A program made the translations under genes and the position numbers. Below, one piece after another: positions 34,567-44,199 of a DNA stretch of 64,000 nt (positions are counted from its first letter, which is position 1; each line of letters begins with the position of its first letter). A model generated the notes under the pieces. The model had not been told where the DNA came from, did no database searches, and saw only the letters and a program-made list of their open reading frames with translations. Origin of the DNA: Chitinophagales bacterium (GTDB lineage: Bacteria > Bacteroidota > Bacteroidia > Chitinophagales > JADIYW01); assembly GCA_023957235.1 (NCBI GenBank), contig JAMLHI010000001.1, forward strand, positions 1 through 64,000, read 5' to 3'.

Positions 34567-36393
34567 ATGTTGGAAATAGGAATAGGGAAAGGAGATATCA
34601 CTGCTTTCAAAAGAGGTGTTGGAATGTTGGGATATGGACTTGCAACCCAAGTCATGCTAGACATCGAAACCCCACTATACGCAAGGGCTTTTGTTTTTTA
34701 TGACCCTTCAACAAAAAAGAGGGTAGCATTTGTCAACACCGAATTGTGCATGATAAATCCTTCTTTAAAAGATGGTGTCATTCGTCAATTGAAACAAAAT
34801 TATCCAGATTGGAACTATGACTATGAGAATCTTATGTTGACAGCCCAGCATACTCACACAGGCCCTAGTGGTTATTCTTTACATCCATTATACAGTATGG
34901 GAGCTCCAGGATTTGTCAGAGAAATCTATGACAAAATTGTTGATGGAATTTATGAAGCTATTGTAAAAGCTGAAATCAATAAGGCTCCTGGCAAAATTCA
35001 AATTGGCAAAGGTAATTTTGACTTAGAAACATCTATCAGTTACAACCGCTCTATAGCTGCATACAATCTCAATCCTGAAGTTGAGCATAAAATATCTTTT
35101 GCAGAGCGTCATAAAGCAGCTGACAAACAAATGACCTTACTACAAATCACTGATGAACATGGGCAACCAAAGGCTTCTGTCAATTGGTTTGCAGTACATA
35201 CAACCAACCTACCTAATAATTGGACAAAAATATGTTCTGACAACAAAGGATATGCTGCTACTGAACTAGAAGAATCCTTCCATAATGAAAACAAATCTTA
35301 TATATCAGCTTTTGCTCAAGGAGCTTGCGGAGATGTATCTGCAAGAGTAAAATTCAACCCTAGACTTGATAGACAAAGAGGCTATTGGGAGGGACCATTT
35401 GAAGATGACTTGAAAAGTTCAAAATACAATGGCCATATTCAGTATGAAAAAGCAAAAGAAATCATTAAAAGTATAGACAACACACAAGATTTAGGTACTG
35501 GTGGCCTAGATGCTCAGATACTTTATACAGATTTTGGAAAAATAGATATCCATCCCGATTTTACAAATGGAAAAGAAGGTTGTGTTACAAGTCCTTCATG
35601 TATGGGAGCGGCTTTCTTAGTCGGTTCAATCATGGACGGACCGGGAATGCCTGAGCTATTGGGAAAAGGAGCTGTAACCTTATCTAAAGTCATCACCAAA
35701 AAACGAGAACTCTTGAGTAAAGGTGAGCCTAAAGCCTATATTGATAGAATGATAAAAGCACAGGGAGTCAAGCCAGTCGTACTTGAGACAGGGCGCAATC
35801 TTATTTTGGGTGCACAGCCTAGAAAATTGGTTTTGCCAGATTTTGCAGATGAACTAGTAAGAAATATTAAATATTTTGACCGTATTGGAATCTACGATCA
35901 AATCACAATGGCCCCCCAAGTCTTACCTGTCCAAGCCATGCGTATAGGGTCAATTTTAATATTAGGAATACCTTTTGAAATCACAACGATTGCCAGCAAA
36001 AGATTGAGAAAAACGATAGAAGACAAAGTAGCCAAACAAGGAATTCAGCATGTTATTTTGGCACCTTATGCCAATGCCTATAATGGATATATTGTTACAA
36101 ATGAAGAATATCAGCTTCAGATGTATGAGGGTGGGCATTGTGTATTTGGACAATGGTCACTGAATGCACTTCAAGAAAAATCATCAAAATTAGTTGATGA
36201 ATTAATGAAACCTGCATCTCAAAGACAATCATTATGGGAAGCAGAGCCAGATGTATTTAGTGAGGACTTAGCTACAGCATTTGCATTTCACGAAGGGAAT
36301 GTCTATAAAAGTATTCGCCAAAAAGAAGAAAGAAAAGAAAGGAGGCGATTATTACTTGAAGGAAGAAAAGACAAAAACGGTCGTTCCTACTAA
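34567..36393 (+). CDS. Neutral/alkaline ceramidase-family hydrolase without signal peptide
   Basis: Predicted to hydrolyse the amide of ceramide to sphingoid base and fatty acid. Family marks are GYGL near the N-terminus, the zinc-site motif LTAQHTHTGPSGY (His95, His97), His211 in WFAVHTTNLPNNW, and the putative nucleophile Ser258 in QGACGDVSARV, where bacterial ceramidases usually have GDVSPN. At 608 residues it is a little shorter than typical secreted ceramidases. There is no signal peptide or lipobox, and a TAG just upstream (34558-34560) rules out an N-terminal extension. A cytoplasmic role is therefore inferred. An inverted repeat (36385-36392 with 36411-36418) spans its stop codon. Confidence 0.8.
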   Translation: MLEIGIGKGDITAFKRGVGMLGYGLATQVMLDIETPLYARAFVFYDPSTKKRVAFVNTELCMINPSLKDGVIRQLKQNYPDWNYDYENLMLTAQHTHTGPSGYSLHPLYSMGAPGFVREIYDKIVDGIYEAIVKAEINKAPGKIQIGKGNFDLETSISYNRSIAAYNLNPEVEHKISFAERHKAADKQMTLLQITDEHGQPKASVNWFAVHTTNLPNNWTKICSDNKGYAATELEESFHNENKSYISAFAQGACGDVSARVKFNPRLDRQRGYWEGPFEDDLKSSKYNGHIQYEKAKEIIKSIDNTQDLGTGGLDAQILYTDFGKIDIHPDFTNGKEGCVTSPSCMGAAFLVGSIMDGPGMPELLGKGAVTLSKVITKKRELLSKGEPKAYIDRMIKAQGVKPVVLETGRNLILGAQPRKLVLPDFADELVRNIKYFDRIGIYDQITMAPQVLPVQAMRIGSILILGIPFEITTIASKRLRKTIEDKVAKQGIQHVILAPYANAYNGYIVTNEEYQLQMYEGGHCVFGQWSLNALQEKSSKLVDELMKPASQRQSLWEAEPDVFSEDLATAFAFHEGNVYKSIRQKEERKERRRLLLEGRKDKNGRSY

Positions 36394-36561
36394 AAAAGGT
36401 ATAAAATTTCTAGTAGGAGTGAAAGTTTAATATTTAGGCATAAATATTGAGTCTGTCTATTCATAATATTTTAATGAAGTATTTAATAAATAAAAGAAAT
36501 AGTTATCTTAATAGAATAAAAGAAAATTATTTGAATTGATTACCTTTTAAATTTAAACATT

Positions 36562-36963
36562 ATGAACATTGAAAAAATTGAAGGCATTGGTCCAGCTTTT
36601 GCTGCAAAATTAGGAAACGCATCAATAAAAACTGTTGAAGGACTATTAAAAGCTGGTGCGACTAAAGCAGGTAGAAAAAAAATCGCAGAAGAATCTGATA
36701 TTAGCGAAGCAAAAATTTTGGATTGGGTGAACATGGCTGATTTATTTAGAATCAAAGGTATAGCTACTCAATTTGCAGAATTACTGAAAGCCTCTGGTGT
36801 AGATACAATCAAAGAATTGAAGCACAGAGTTCCTGAAAACCTCCACGCTAAATTGACAGAAGTCAATGCTGAAAAAAAATTAACACGTGTTGTCCCTTCT
36901 TTATCACAAGTAGAAAATTTTATTGCACAAGCCAAAGAATTAGCACCTGCAGTTACTTACTAA
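36562..36963 (+). CDS. DUF4332 helix-hairpin-helix protein
   Basis: A 133-residue cytoplasmic protein made of two helix-hairpin-helix-like units: IEGIGPAFAAKLGNASIKTVEGLLKAG (6-32) and FRIKGIATQFAELLKASGVDTIKELKHR (about 62-89). This matches DUF4332, a small family thought to bind nucleic acid non-specifically. The C-terminal region (LTRVVPSLSQVENFIAQAKEL) is also conserved. It has a terminator directly downstream and appears to be a single-gene unit. Confidence 0.8.
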   Translation: MNIEKIEGIGPAFAAKLGNASIKTVEGLLKAGATKAGRKKIAEESDISEAKILDWVNMADLFRIKGIATQFAELLKASGVDTIKELKHRVPENLHAKLTEVNAEKKLTRVVPSLSQVENFIAQAKELAPAVTY

Positions 36964-36985
36964 ATTTAGAATGAAAATATTTTAC

Positions 36986-37010
36986 AATGCCTCTTTTAGG
37001 GGCATTTTTT
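36986..37010 (+). terminator. Terminator of the DUF4332 gene
   Basis: AATGCC / GGGCATT stem with a T6 run (37005-37010). The T-run touches the stop codon of the convergent permease gene. Confidence 0.75.
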
Positions 37011-38268
37011 ATTTTGCACGGATAGCTTCTACCGCATCTAGACGAGCAGCTTTCCTTGCTGGCAAATAACCTGATACCAATCCAATAAGCATAGAAATAC
37101 TTATTCCTATCATTGCATTTTTTATACTCAATTCAAAACTCATTCCAGAAATACTAGAAACAGGATAGGTCAATATTCCTACTAATGCAAGCCCCATGAG
37201 CCCTCCCATCAAGCAAAGAATGATGGATTCAATAAGAAATTCCATTAAAATATAAACTCTTTTAGCTCCCAATGACTTCTTGATTCCAATTATATTTGTG
37301 CGTTCAGTAACTGATACATACATAATATTAGCAATACCAAAACCTCCGACTATCAAGGCAAAAAAACCAATGACCCAGCCAATAATATTCAAAACAGAAA
37401 AAATTCCATTGAATCCATTAGCAACTATACTTAGTTGATTCAAAGAAAAATTATCTACATCTTTAGGCCTTAGTTTTCTGACAGAACGAAGATGCTGTTG
37501 AATGTCATACATCAACTCATCTAAACTCACCCCTTTTTGGGCCCTGACTTGAATGGTCTGGTTATCATTGTCAGGGTTAATATAATTAACGCTATTGGCA
37601 TAAGTATAAGGCAAATAAATCCTTTGGTCATTGTTCATCCCTAAGAGTCCCCCTTGACCTTCCTTTTTGATTATCCCAATGATTTTTACTTTTCTACCCC
37701 AAACCTCCACATTTTCACCTAAAACATGTGTAGATGTTTTCCTCATCTCTTCAGCTAATCCACCTCCTATCACAGCAATAGAATTGCCAGAAAGAGATTC
37801 CATAGTAGAAAAAAACCGCCCCTCTTCAATATTCAAATCAAAAACGTCAATAAATTCTTGAGTTGTGCCTTCTACCTTCGCATTTTCTATCGCATTTCCT
37901 TTAAACTGAGGATTTGCATCATCTAACTCTACTGAGTAAGATACACTTTCTGCTTTTGACAGTCTTATTTTTAGTTTCTTATAATCACTATATGTAGCCT
38001 GAGGACGTTTGTAATAATCCCACCATGGATATTCTGAATCACCGAAAGCCCAAGGCCATTTACTAATAAAAATCACCTGACTACCCATCTTATCTATAGA
38101 GCCTTTGATATCCTTTTTCAATGCATCTATTGCTGTCAAAATAGCTATAATACAAAAAATTCCTATTGTAACACCCAATAATGAAAGCCCTGAACGGAGT
38201 TTATTGCCTATAAGTTGTTGAACAGAAAGCCCAATAGATTCTTTGATTAATAATCTTGGTGATAACAT
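37009..38268 (-). CDS. MacB-type ABC transporter permease
   Basis: A 419-residue inner-membrane permease of the MacB/FtsX superfamily. One N-terminal helix (about 27-48) is followed by a large periplasmic MacB_PCD domain (about 50-280) and three C-terminal helices (about 290-410) with the conserved ending YLPARKAARLDAVEAIR. The matching ATPase is not adjacent, so it must be encoded elsewhere. Such proteins act in mechanotransmission-type export or lipoprotein handling; the substrate is unknown. An exact -7 element lies 6 nt before the ATG. Confidence 0.87.
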   Translation of the reverse strand: MLSPRLLIKESIGLSVQQLIGNKLRSGLSLLGVTIGIFCIIAILTAIDALKKDIKGSIDKMGSQVIFISKWPWAFGDSEYPWWDYYKRPQATYSDYKKLKIRLSKAESVSYSVELDDANPQFKGNAIENAKVEGTTQEFIDVFDLNIEEGRFFSTMESLSGNSIAVIGGGLAEEMRKTSTHVLGENVEVWGRKVKIIGIIKKEGQGGLLGMNNDQRIYLPYTYANSVNYINPDNDNQTIQVRAQKGVSLDELMYDIQQHLRSVRKLRPKDVDNFSLNQLSIVANGFNGIFSVLNIIGWVIGFFALIVGGFGIANIMYVSVTERTNIIGIKKSLGAKRVYILMEFLIESIILCLMGGLMGLALVGILTYPVSSISGMSFELSIKNAMIGISISMLIGLVSGYLPARKAARLDAVEAIRAK

Positions 38269-38274
38269 CTATCT

Positions 38275-38282
38275 CAAAAATA
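38275..38282 (-). promoter_or_regulatory. -7 promoter element of the MacB-type permease
   Basis: TATTTTTG on the minus strand; its G is 7 bases before the A of the ATG at 38268, so the transcript would be leaderless or nearly so. Confidence 0.5.
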
Positions 38283-38408
38283 ATAAACCATTTTCTCAAA
38301 AATGAACTATAATGTAGAAACTATGTTAAATGACTTAAGCAAAGTATTTATATGCTTATCTTTATTCAAACACCTATAATTAATATTATTTGAAAAAATT
38401 GTTTTATT

Positions 38409-39314
38409 ATGAAAAAAAAGAGAATTATTTACTCAATGTTATTTGCCATAGCTTTAGGCTTTGGTAGTCATGCTCAAGCTCAAGGCCTAAAAGTACCTGT
38501 TCCAAGTCCACAGCAAAAAATCTCACAAGGGTTTGCTATTTCTGAAATACAAATTGATTATTCAAGACCAAGTGTAAAAGGTAGAGTTATTTTTGGAGAT
38601 TTGGTGCCTTATGGAAAGGTATGGAGAACAGGAGCCAATAGCTCAACTACCATTTCATTTGGAGAAGATGTGAAAATTAATGGTCATGACGTAAAAGCAG
38701 GAACTTATGCTATCTATACCGTCCCTGGACCAACAGAGTGGAAATTATCTTTATATAGTGATTTAAAACTTGGCGGCAATGTCAATAGCTATGATACCCA
38801 AAATGAAGTTATCTCTATACAACTTCCAGTCAAAAAGCTAGCTGATAAAATTGAAACTTTCACAATCCAAATTAACAATCTGACAGATGTAAGTGCAAAT
38901 ATCTCCTTAGCGTGGGAAAACACTTCTGTCTCTTTCAATGTAAATGCAGAAATTGATGAAGATGTCATGAAAAGTATTGAAAAAGCTATGAAAGACAATC
39001 GTCCTTATGGTCAAGCTGCTTCTTACTATTTGAATAATGGAAAAGATTTAAATCAAGCTTATGATTGGATACAAAAGGCTATCGACCAAGCTCCTTATGC
39101 TTTTTGGCATATCTTAAGCAAAGCCAAAATAGAAAAAGGTTTAAAAAAACATGAGCAAGCTATCGAAACAGCTAATTTGGCTAAAGTAAAAGCTGCTGAA
39201 GCACAAAGTCCAGACTATGTAAAAATGAGTGAGACATTGATTGAAGAATGTAAAGCAGAAATACAAAAACTCCCAGCAAAACCTATCATCAATACACCTA
39301 AGAAAAAGAAATAA
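38409..39314 (+). CDS. DUF2911 periplasmic protein with TPR-like tail
   Basis: A 301-residue exported protein. The signal peptide is residues 1-25 (cleavage near AQAQ-G). The DUF2911 domain follows (about 29-185): YSRPSVKGRVIFGDLVPYGKVWRTGANSSTTI and AGTYAIYTVPGPTEW are its signatures. The rest (about 195-285) is helical with TPR-like repeats (AYDWIQKAIDQAPYAFWHILSKAKIEKGL), then a Lys-rich end. No enzymatic activity is known for DUF2911. It has a bidirectional terminator and no operon partners. Confidence 0.87.
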   Translation: MKKKRIIYSMLFAIALGFGSHAQAQGLKVPVPSPQQKISQGFAISEIQIDYSRPSVKGRVIFGDLVPYGKVWRTGANSSTTISFGEDVKINGHDVKAGTYAIYTVPGPTEWKLSLYSDLKLGGNVNSYDTQNEVISIQLPVKKLADKIETFTIQINNLTDVSANISLAWENTSVSFNVNAEIDEDVMKSIEKAMKDNRPYGQAASYYLNNGKDLNQAYDWIQKAIDQAPYAFWHILSKAKIEKGLKKHEQAIETANLAKVKAAEAQSPDYVKMSETLIEECKAEIQKLPAKPIINTPKKKK

Positions 39315-39330
39315 TTTTAATTCATTTCAA

Positions 39331-39369
39331 AAAAGGGACTATCATAGTAATACTAGAATAGCCCCTTTT
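39331..39369. terminator. Bidirectional terminator between the DUF2911 and WbqC-like genes
   Basis: AAAAGGG-n-CTAT...ATAG-n-CCCTTTT imperfect stem with A-run and T-run flanks, between two convergent genes. Confidence 0.75.
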
Positions 39370-39397
39370 GATTTTTATTATTCAAAGAATCAACATT
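39331..39397. other. Intergenic region between convergent genes
   Basis: Beyond the bidirectional hairpin, nothing else is recognisable here. No intergenic stretch in the window exceeds 300 bp without a gene; the longest are 16032-16308 and 34308-34566, which hold the terC palindrome and promoter, and a minor hairpin, respectively. Confidence 0.3.
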
Positions 39398-40021
39398 TTA
39401 TTGCTCTAAATAATCCAAAGTTCTAGGCCCCAAATTAAACAAGGCATCCAAAATACTTAAATTGGGAAGAAATGCCATCCTATCCATAAATACTTGAGTA
39501 TAAGGCAAATCTAAGGGAGGGATTCCCATTTTTTCGATTTGAGGTCGAATACAATCTCTCAAATCCAATCCATCAAAATCACCCGGAACAATATACTTTT
39601 CTGAATATTGTAAATTGATTTTTCTATTCAATAATTTCTGAATCAAATTGATTGCAACAACATTTAAATCGACAAGTTTGTCAAATTTATTTTCATACAA
39701 AGGAGCAATATCCTCTTCATAAAATTCAAAATAAGCAGAACGTCTATATGAAGACACTAAGCTTTGCCAGTGGTCTTTGACCCAATTTTCAGTATAACTA
39801 ATTCTTACATCTCCTATGACTGAATGTTGTTCTTTGCCTTTTACTAGAGGCACTGAAAGGGATAACATTCCATTAGGTCCCATAATATGGCAGCGATTGC
39901 GGTAGGTGCCTTTTTTAAAATGAGAATGAACATCCAACACAATTGTTTCTGCTTTCAAAAGTTGCTGAAAATACGAAACACTTCCCCAATAATGTGGTTC
40001 AATTAATATAGATTGTAACAT
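39398..40021 (-). CDS. WbqC-like family protein
   Basis: A 207-residue cytoplasmic protein of the WbqC family. Family marks are EPHYWGSVSYFQQLL near the start, FKKGTYRNRCHIMGPNGMLSLSVPL (about 36-60) and the central WKxHWxSLxxxYxxxxYFEFY pattern (VKDHWQSLVSSYRRSAYFEFYEED). WbqC proteins occur in O-antigen and sugar-amide gene clusters and may be acyl- or aminoacyl-transferases, but no activity is proved. It is divergent from an LpxL-type acyltransferase 94 bp away, which suits an envelope-lipid setting. Confidence 0.82.
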   Translation of the reverse strand: MLQSILIEPHYWGSVSYFQQLLKAETIVLDVHSHFKKGTYRNRCHIMGPNGMLSLSVPLVKGKEQHSVIGDVRISYTENWVKDHWQSLVSSYRRSAYFEFYEEDIAPLYENKFDKLVDLNVVAINLIQKLLNRKINLQYSEKYIVPGDFDGLDLRDCIRPQIEKMGIPPLDLPYTQVFMDRMAFLPNLSILDALFNLGPRTLDYLEQ

Positions 40022-40103
40022 AAGGCAACAAAATTAATGAAATCAGTTGCGTAAATTAACTGCTCTAAAAATAAACTTATATTTTGGAGATATCATTCTT
40101 CCT

Positions 40104-40111
40104 TATTTTTG
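40104..40111 (+). promoter_or_regulatory. -7 promoter element of the LpxL-type gene
   Basis: TATTTTTG, an exact TAnnTTTG match, with TTTG at 40083-40086 (17 bp upstream). Its G is 5 bases before the A of the ATG at 40116, so the mRNA may be leaderless. Confidence 0.55.
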
Positions 40112-40115
40112 ACTT

Positions 40116-40997
40116 ATGAAAGAAAAATTGTCTTTGGGTATATTTAAAATATTTTTAGCTATCATTTCAATTATACCGTTTTCTATTTTAGCATTCTTTT
40201 CAAGATTTCTTTATTTCATTCTGTTTAAAGTCATCCGATACCGAAATCATGTTGTACGAACTAATATTTTCTATGCTCTTCCATACATTGAAGAAAATAA
40301 ATTTAACAAGGTAGCTCCTGCATTCTATAAGCATCTTTCTGAATTAATTATAGAAATTTTTAAAGGTTGGAGTATGTCATTAAAAGATTTGCTGAAACAT
40401 ATTTCAATTGATAGTGAATCGCAAAAGCTACTTCAAAATTTCACTAAAGAAAAACGTCATATTGTACTGATGCTTGGGCATTATGGCAATTGGGAATGGC
40501 CACTATTAATTATACAACAATTCACTTCCCTTAAGGCATTTGCATTTTATTCTGCTTTGAATAATAAAGCAATAAATCATTATATCAAAGAAAAGAGAGA
40601 GAGATATGGAGCTACAATGATTGAAATGGCTCATACAAAGAACTTTATGAAGGCAATCAATCAACAAGCATCTATCATAGCTGTGGTTGCAGACCAGTCA
40701 CCCACAGGAAGAACAAGCGTCCATAAAAGCAGATTCCTTTCTTTAGATACTCCTTTTTTTATGGGAGGAGAAAAAATTGCACATAAATTGGATGCAGTAG
40801 TATTGTATGTTTATCTAGAAAAAATAACTTTTGCTAAATATGTCATTCATTTAAAATTAATTACAGACAAAGTTTCTTCATTAGAAGAGGGTTTAGTAAC
40901 AGAAAATTATATTCGATTATTTGAAGATGATATTCTCCAAAATCCTGAATACTGGCTATGGAGTCACAAAAGATGGAAGAGCACTCTCCCCTATTAA
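40116..40997 (+). CDS. LpxL/LpxM-type lipid A acyltransferase
   Basis: A 293-residue inner-membrane acyltransferase. One N-terminal hydrophobic anchor (about 8-39) precedes the catalytic domain. The HX4(D/E) dyad is His122-YGNW-Glu127 in LMLGHYGNWEWP. ADQSPTG (about 193-199) is a second conserved block. It should add a secondary acyl chain to lipid A or a related lipid. It is divergent from a WbqC-like gene and convergent with the NagZ fusion gene, with 60 bp and no clear terminator between them. Confidence 0.87.
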   Translation: MKEKLSLGIFKIFLAIISIIPFSILAFFSRFLYFILFKVIRYRNHVVRTNIFYALPYIEENKFNKVAPAFYKHLSELIIEIFKGWSMSLKDLLKHISIDSESQKLLQNFTKEKRHIVLMLGHYGNWEWPLLIIQQFTSLKAFAFYSALNNKAINHYIKEKRERYGATMIEMAHTKNFMKAINQQASIIAVVADQSPTGRTSVHKSRFLSLDTPFFMGGEKIAHKLDAVVLYVYLEKITFAKYVIHLKLITDKVSSLEEGLVTENYIRLFEDDILQNPEYWLWSHKRWKSTLPY

Positions 40998-41057
40998 TTC
41001 AATGTTCCCAACAATTCATTTAGTACAATAATATATTAGGCAAAACATATTATCTAA

Positions 41058-43997
41058 TTATTCTTCAGTAGATTTTCCTATTATATTATAAATAATCTGT
41101 TGCATTTTAGGACGAATATTCTGATTGATAAGCAATCTATTATCAGGATTGGGATAAGTCCTATTAGAAAGAAAAATAAATATCACTTCATTCTTAGGAT
41201 CAGCCCATGCAATTGTTCCAGTAAAACCAGTGTGGCCAAATGATTCATCAGAAACACAATCACATGAAGGACCATTACTTCCATTGATCGCCGATTTATC
41301 AAATGCCAAAGCTCTCCTATTACCTTTACTCACACGAGAAGTGAATTTTTCAACTAATTGAGGTTGAAAAAACTGAATATTTCCATAATATCCCTTATTC
41401 AATAACATCTGAAAATACTTAGTCAAATCATTTGCATTACTAAAAAGACCTGCATGACCTGCAACTCCTCCCATCATTGCAGCTCCCTGATCATTGACAT
41501 AACCTTGAATTTTTTGCATCCTGAAACTATTATCTTCTTCAGAAGGAACAATATTCTTCAATTCAATTCCTTGACGTAGAGGGTTATACATCGTCATATT
41601 ACCACCCAATTTTTTCCAAATCAAAGAATCAGCTACAACATCCAAAGGTCTATGAAAGAAATTCTCTATAATCTGTTTAAAATAATAATATCCCAAATCA
41701 CTATATCTATATTTAGCTTCCTGCAAAGGAACTTCATCAATATCTTTATAAATGGTATCAATATATCTTTTATCCATAAACATGTGGTCCGCTACCTCAC
41801 TTGAATACTGAGCACTTGAATCTTTATTATAAATTTCTGGATTTGGTTTATTATTGGCTCCTAAAGTCTTTTTGTAAAAAGGAATCCAAGCAGGGAGTCC
41901 AGATTGATGTGCTAAAATATCTTTGATAACAAGATGTCTTTTGTTTCCTTGAAGAGAAGGTAGATAATCAGACAATTGCTTATTGATATCAAACTTGCCT
42001 AATTCATTCATATACATCAACACTGGCGCAGTAGCGGTAATTTTAGTAATTGAGGCAATATCATATAAGTCTGAATTTCTGACCATCTCTCCTCCATAAC
42101 TCTTCTTACCAAAAGATTTCTCATAGATTACCGCTCCTTTATATGCAACAACAATCTGACAACCTGGCGTAGCTCCCATTTGAATAGTCTCTTCTGCCAA
42201 GCGATCAATTTCCTTAAATTGAGAAGGAGATATACCCAAATAATAAGGGCTAACATATCTTAACCTCACTCCTCCGACTTTATTCAGACCTGTGCCCTCA
42301 GGATAATTTCCCGCTCTCACAGGCAACTTGGCAGCAGTTCCCATTCCTCCAAAAACGACCTGAGCTGCTACTGATTGAGCAATAGGGTCATCTATATACG
42401 CAATTATACTAGACTTTAAATCAGAAAAATGATTAAGTACATAAGGAAGTCCAAAGAATATATTGATAGTCCGTTTTTTTTGTTGAAGTTGCTGGATAAA
42501 TCCAATTGAACTTGCAGTAGTGCCGTGCTTCTTACTTGCCGACCTCTGCAAACCAAAATGAGCAACAATAATTAAATCATATTCTTCTAGCTGAGATTGC
42601 AAAGATTGAAACTCTTGAACACTAGCGTCTTTAGAAATATAAAAATGAGTTACTTTCCCATATTTATTCAGCATTTCTGTGAATTTATTTGATGCACCCC
42701 CATTTATCTGTACCGATGCTAATTTCAATTGACTTAAATCACCAATAGGAATATTATTCTCACTATCTGAAACAACAGTGATAGCTTCAGAAATTAATTT
42801 TTCATTGAGGAAAGAAGCATAATCTGTATTTAATTCAGCACTAAGATTTGAAGTATCAATGAGTTTGCTTTTGTGATTAAGGCCTAACCAATATTTGGCT
42901 AATAAAATCTTTTTTACTTTTTCATCAATTAACTCTTGGGACAATCTACCACTTTTGACAGCAGCTAGAACTCCTTCCATCGCTTTAGGTACATTTTCAG
43001 AAAATAGCATAATATCATTTCCTGCCAATAGAGCCCTTACTTCTGCTTCACCAGAAGGAAAATATTTGCTGATACCTTTCATATTTAAAGCATCAGTAAA
43101 TACCAATCCTTGATATCCAATTTCACCTCTCAACACTCCATTAATAATTTTAGGAGACAATGTGCTAGGCAAATTTGGAGTATTATCTACGGCAGGCACA
43201 TTGAGGTGAGCCACCATCATACTTCCCACGCCATTGGCAGAAAGAGCTTTAAAAGGCATCAACTCTACAGAGTCAAGCCTTGATTTACTTTGTTTGATTA
43301 CTGGAAGGTCATAATGAGAATCAATATCTGTATCACCATGCCCAGGAAAATGCTTTGCACAAGCCAAAACTCCACCATCCTGCAATCCTTTCATATACAT
43401 AATGCTCTTTTTGATGACATTTTGTACATTTTCTCCAAAAGACCTATCATTTATCACCGGATTATTGGCATTATTATTCACATCTACAACCGGAGCAAAA
43501 TTAAAATGTATGCCTGTCAATTTCATTTGACGAGCAAATTCTCTTCCCATTTCATATATCAACAAGTCGTTTTGTAAAGCCCCTAACAACATCTGCCTTG
43601 GATATTCTACTACACCTTTTAACCTCATTGACAAACCCCATTCTCCATCAAAACCAATCATCAAAGGAATATTGGCAACTGACTGATATTTATTGAGTAA
43701 TTCAGCTTGTTTTTGAGGTGTCCCTTGCATCATTATCAAACCCCCAATCTTATACTTACGTATAAAATTTTCAATCTCCCGCTCATGATTCTCATCTTTA
43801 TTAGAATAGGCTGAAATCATAAACAATTGAGCTACCTTTTCTTCAGGAGTTAGGCTAGACAATAATGAATCCACCCAGATAGTTCCTTCTTTCGGCACTT
43901 CACTCATATAAGGAGGGGAGATTTGTGCCTTTACGATACAAATAGGAATAAAGAATTGGACAACTAAAAATAGATAGCAAAAAGATTTCATCTTCAT
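41058..43997 (-). CDS. GH3 beta-N-acetylglucosaminidase (NagZ-like) fused to a beta-lactamase-fold serine hydrolase
   Basis: A two-enzyme cell-wall protein of 979 residues with an N-terminal signal peptide (about 1-24, IPICIVKAQ). The GH3 part (about 40-380) has the NagZ loop KHFPGHGDTD at 215-224 and the nucleophile Asp302 in VFTDALNMKG. After a linker/C-terminal GH3 domain comes a class C/PBP4-like hydrolase (about 590-979): Ser649-x-x-Lys652, Tyr765-Ser-Asp and His922-Thr-Gly. I start at the ATG at 43997; an in-frame ATG at 44105 adds 36 residues before the signal peptide. It should trim GlcNAc and peptide or ester bonds of peptidoglycan in the periplasm. Such fusions are known in Bacteroidota. 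Confidence 0.9.
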   Translation of the reverse strand: MKMKSFCYLFLVVQFFIPICIVKAQISPPYMSEVPKEGTIWVDSLLSSLTPEEKVAQLFMISAYSNKDENHEREIENFIRKYKIGGLIMMQGTPQKQAELLNKYQSVANIPLMIGFDGEWGLSMRLKGVVEYPRQMLLGALQNDLLIYEMGREFARQMKLTGIHFNFAPVVDVNNNANNPVINDRSFGENVQNVIKKSIMYMKGLQDGGVLACAKHFPGHGDTDIDSHYDLPVIKQSKSRLDSVELMPFKALSANGVGSMMVAHLNVPAVDNTPNLPSTLSPKIINGVLRGEIGYQGLVFTDALNMKGISKYFPSGEAEVRALLAGNDIMLFSENVPKAMEGVLAAVKSGRLSQELIDEKVKKILLAKYWLGLNHKSKLIDTSNLSAELNTDYASFLNEKLISEAITVVSDSENNIPIGDLSQLKLASVQINGGASNKFTEMLNKYGKVTHFYISKDASVQEFQSLQSQLEEYDLIIVAHFGLQRSASKKHGTTASSIGFIQQLQQKKRTINIFFGLPYVLNHFSDLKSSIIAYIDDPIAQSVAAQVVFGGMGTAAKLPVRAGNYPEGTGLNKVGGVRLRYVSPYYLGISPSQFKEIDRLAEETIQMGATPGCQIVVAYKGAVIYEKSFGKKSYGGEMVRNSDLYDIASITKITATAPVLMYMNELGKFDINKQLSDYLPSLQGNKRHLVIKDILAHQSGLPAWIPFYKKTLGANNKPNPEIYNKDSSAQYSSEVADHMFMDKRYIDTIYKDIDEVPLQEAKYRYSDLGYYYFKQIIENFFHRPLDVVADSLIWKKLGGNMTMYNPLRQGIELKNIVPSEEDNSFRMQKIQGYVNDQGAAMMGGVAGHAGLFSNANDLTKYFQMLLNKGYYGNIQFFQPQLVEKFTSRVSKGNRRALAFDKSAINGSNGPSCDCVSDESFGHTGFTGTIAWADPKNEVIFIFLSNRTYPNPDNRLLINQNIRPKMQQIIYNIIGKSTEE

Positions 43998-44199
43998 AGG
44001 AAAGTAATAGTCAATATTTATACCGAAAACGAGGTTAAGATAATGAATTGTCTGTTCTTCTAAAAAAAACATCGCACTTCTCCTCCAAAAAATATTTATA
44101 CACATCTGATGGGGAAATCTTGTGCGTATTCAATATCTTGAAAAGGAGGTCATTCATTAGGAATTATGTAATATTGCTAAAAATAGCGTTAACATTCAG

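Noticed and set aside
43998-44105. Upstream ATG at 44105 for the NagZ fusion gene
   Set aside because: It would put 36 hydrophilic residues before a clear signal peptide; the ATG at 43997 places the signal at the N-terminus.
44141-44171. AAAAGGAGGT, a strong Shine-Dalgarno-like site upstream of mutL
   Set aside because: The next ATG (44166) is followed directly by TAA, and Shine-Dalgarno sites are not used elsewhere in the window.
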